Shown: positions 5,378 through 6,046 of the stretch, in pieces
Numbering within the stretch: the stretch's first letter is position 1
Layout of the letters: every line of letters begins with the position of its first letter
Assembly: GCA_947165745.1 (NCBI GenBank)
Contig: CAMVBO010000120.1
Span: 1-6,046, forward strand
Direction: 5' to 3'
Origin: an uncultured Clostridia bacterium
GTDB taxonomy: Bacteria; Bacillota_A; Clostridia; Christensenellales; Aristaeellaceae
Length of the DNA: 6,046 nt
Position numbers and translations under genes: made by a program
Notes under the pieces: generated by a model
Seen by the model: only the letters and a program-made list of their open reading frames with translations
Databases searched by the model: none
What the model was told of the DNA's origin: nothing

Positions 5378-5950
5378 ATGCGCGTGTCCTGGGCCCAGCT
5401 GATGGAGGAAATCGCCGGATGTGAAAAGTGCCGCCTTTGCGAGCATCGCAACAATGTGGTGCCCGGCGAGGGCGATCCCAACGCCAGGCTCATGTTTATC
5501 GGCGAGGGCCCCGGCCAGGAGGAGGACCGGCTGGGACGGCCCTTCGTAGGCCGTTCGGGCGAATTGCTCACCCGGATGATCCACGCCATCGGGCTGGAGC
5601 GCTCGGAGGTGTACATCTGCAATATCGTCAAGTGCCGCCCGCCCCAGAACCGCAACCCCGAACCGGACGAAGCCGCGGCCTGCCTGAACTATCTGCGCGC
5701 CCAGTTCGCGCTGGTGAGGCCCCGGGTGGTGGTGCTGCTGGGCAAGGTGGCCTGCCAGTACACGATCAAGGACCAGGTGTTCATCACCCGGGACCATGGC
5801 CGTTGGTTCGAGCAGAAGGGCACCTGGTTCATGCCCACCTATCATCCCTCGGCCCTGCTGCGGGATCCGGCTAAAAAGCGGGACGCCTGGGAAGACTTCC
5901 AGAAGATCCGGGACAAGCTGAAGGAACTGGAGGGCGGCGCTCTGACATGA
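5378..5950 (+). CDS. udg: Family 4 uracil-DNA glycosylase (iron-sulfur type)
   Basis: This enzyme removes uracil from DNA, starting base-excision repair of deaminated cytosine. The 190-residue protein has the four cysteines expected for the family's [4Fe-4S] cluster: C15 and C18 (CEKC), then C86 and C102, spaced C-x15-C. Motif 1 is GEGPGQEED (42-50), followed by GRPFVGRSGELL (53-64). The conserved central block NIVKCRPPQNRNPEPDE spans 82-98, and motif 2 HPSALLR spans 156-162. Length is normal for the bacterial group, which is distinct from family 1 Ung. ATG at 5378 is preferred because GGGGAG ends 8 nt upstream; the in-frame GTG at 5369 overlaps that site. It has its own promoter. Its TGA overlaps the ATG of the next ORF (ATGA at 5947-5950), which suggests it heads an operon continuing past the right edge. 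Confidence 0.93.
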   Translation: MRVSWAQLMEEIAGCEKCRLCEHRNNVVPGEGDPNARLMFIGEGPGQEEDRLGRPFVGRSGELLTRMIHAIGLERSEVYICNIVKCRPPQNRNPEPDEAAACLNYLRAQFALVRPRVVVLLGKVACQYTIKDQVFITRDHGRWFEQKGTWFMPTYHPSALLRDPAKKRDAWEDFQKIRDKLKELEGGALT

Positions 5951-6015
5951 ACATGGACAAGCTGCGCGCGGAAATGACCGCGTTCATAGGCAAAATATTC
6001 CACAAGCAGAAATGA
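5947..6015 (+). CDS. Possible 22-codon ORF overlapping both neighbours
   Basis: This tiny frame begins in the ATGA that ends the glycosylase gene and ends in a second ATGA at 6012-6015 that can start the next gene. The predicted peptide begins MNMDKLRAEMTAFIGK and ends KIFHKQK. It is short, basic and possibly an amphipathic helix. GGAGGG at 5929-5934 lies 12 nt upstream, longer than ideal, so translational coupling to the glycosylase gene is the more likely entry route. I do not recognise the peptide. It may be a real small protein, a coupling device, or chance. The double overlap is the main support. Confidence 0.4.
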   Translation: MNMDKLRAEMTAFIGKIFHKQK

Positions 6016-6046
6016 CAATGGATTACCAAATGCTGATACAACAAGG
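6012..6046 (+). CDS. 5' end of an unidentified gene cut by the window edge
   Basis: ATG at 6012 overlaps the TGA of the 22-codon ORF, and the frame stays open to the edge, reading MTMDYQMLIQQ. A second in-frame ATG at 6018 could also be the start. Neither has a clear ribosome binding site, so translation would depend on coupling. Eleven residues are too few to assign a family. Its placement suggests co-transcription with the uracil-DNA glycosylase gene. Confidence 0.4.
   Translation, partial: MTMDYQMLIQQ

Overview
The window looks like a chromosomal segment of a spore-forming, high-GC member of the Clostridia (Bacillota). The spore-specific germination protease gene, AGGAGG-type ribosome binding sites, sigma-A-type promoters and a VanW/G5 cell-envelope protein all point that way. 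Coding DNA is clearly GC-rich and the left-end intergenic DNA is AT-rich. I cannot resolve the order or family from the sequence.

Layout. Bases 1-367 contain no convincing gene. They hold a strong leftward intrinsic terminator (147-196) and a candidate leftward promoter (81-110) for something beyond the left edge. The gpr gene (368-1294, minus strand) encodes the germination protease that degrades small acid-soluble spore proteins. It is transcribed divergently from rpsT (1429-1689, plus, TTG start), which encodes ribosomal protein S20 and has a near-consensus extended -10 promoter. A perfect 15-bp hairpin follows rpsT, and 27 nt later comes rarA (1842-3161), a AAA+ ATPase of replication-fork maintenance. 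Next is a 570-residue VanW/G5 envelope protein (3299-5011) with an unusually long lysine/alanine-rich cytoplasmic tail. A 73-residue membrane protein (5066-5287) follows under its own promoter. Last is a family 4 iron-sulfur uracil-DNA glycosylase (5378-5950), which opens a tightly overlapping chain of a 22-codon ORF (5947-6015) and a gene running off the right edge (6012 onward).

The genes do not form one pathway. The window is mostly housekeeping: translation (rpsT), genome maintenance (rarA, uracil-DNA glycosylase), spore germination (gpr) and cell envelope (VanW protein, small membrane protein). Three plus-strand promoters share the form TTGCNN-17-TATAAT with an extended -10 TGn. At two junctions a terminator-type hairpin lies on top of, or very close to, the next gene's start signals.

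I found no CRISPR array, tRNA, rRNA, complete insertion sequence or defence system. The points most worth a second look are the histone-like tail on the VanW protein, the overlapping mini-ORF at the right end, the structured leftward non-coding stretch at 147-258, and the hairpin that overlaps the glycosylase promoter.
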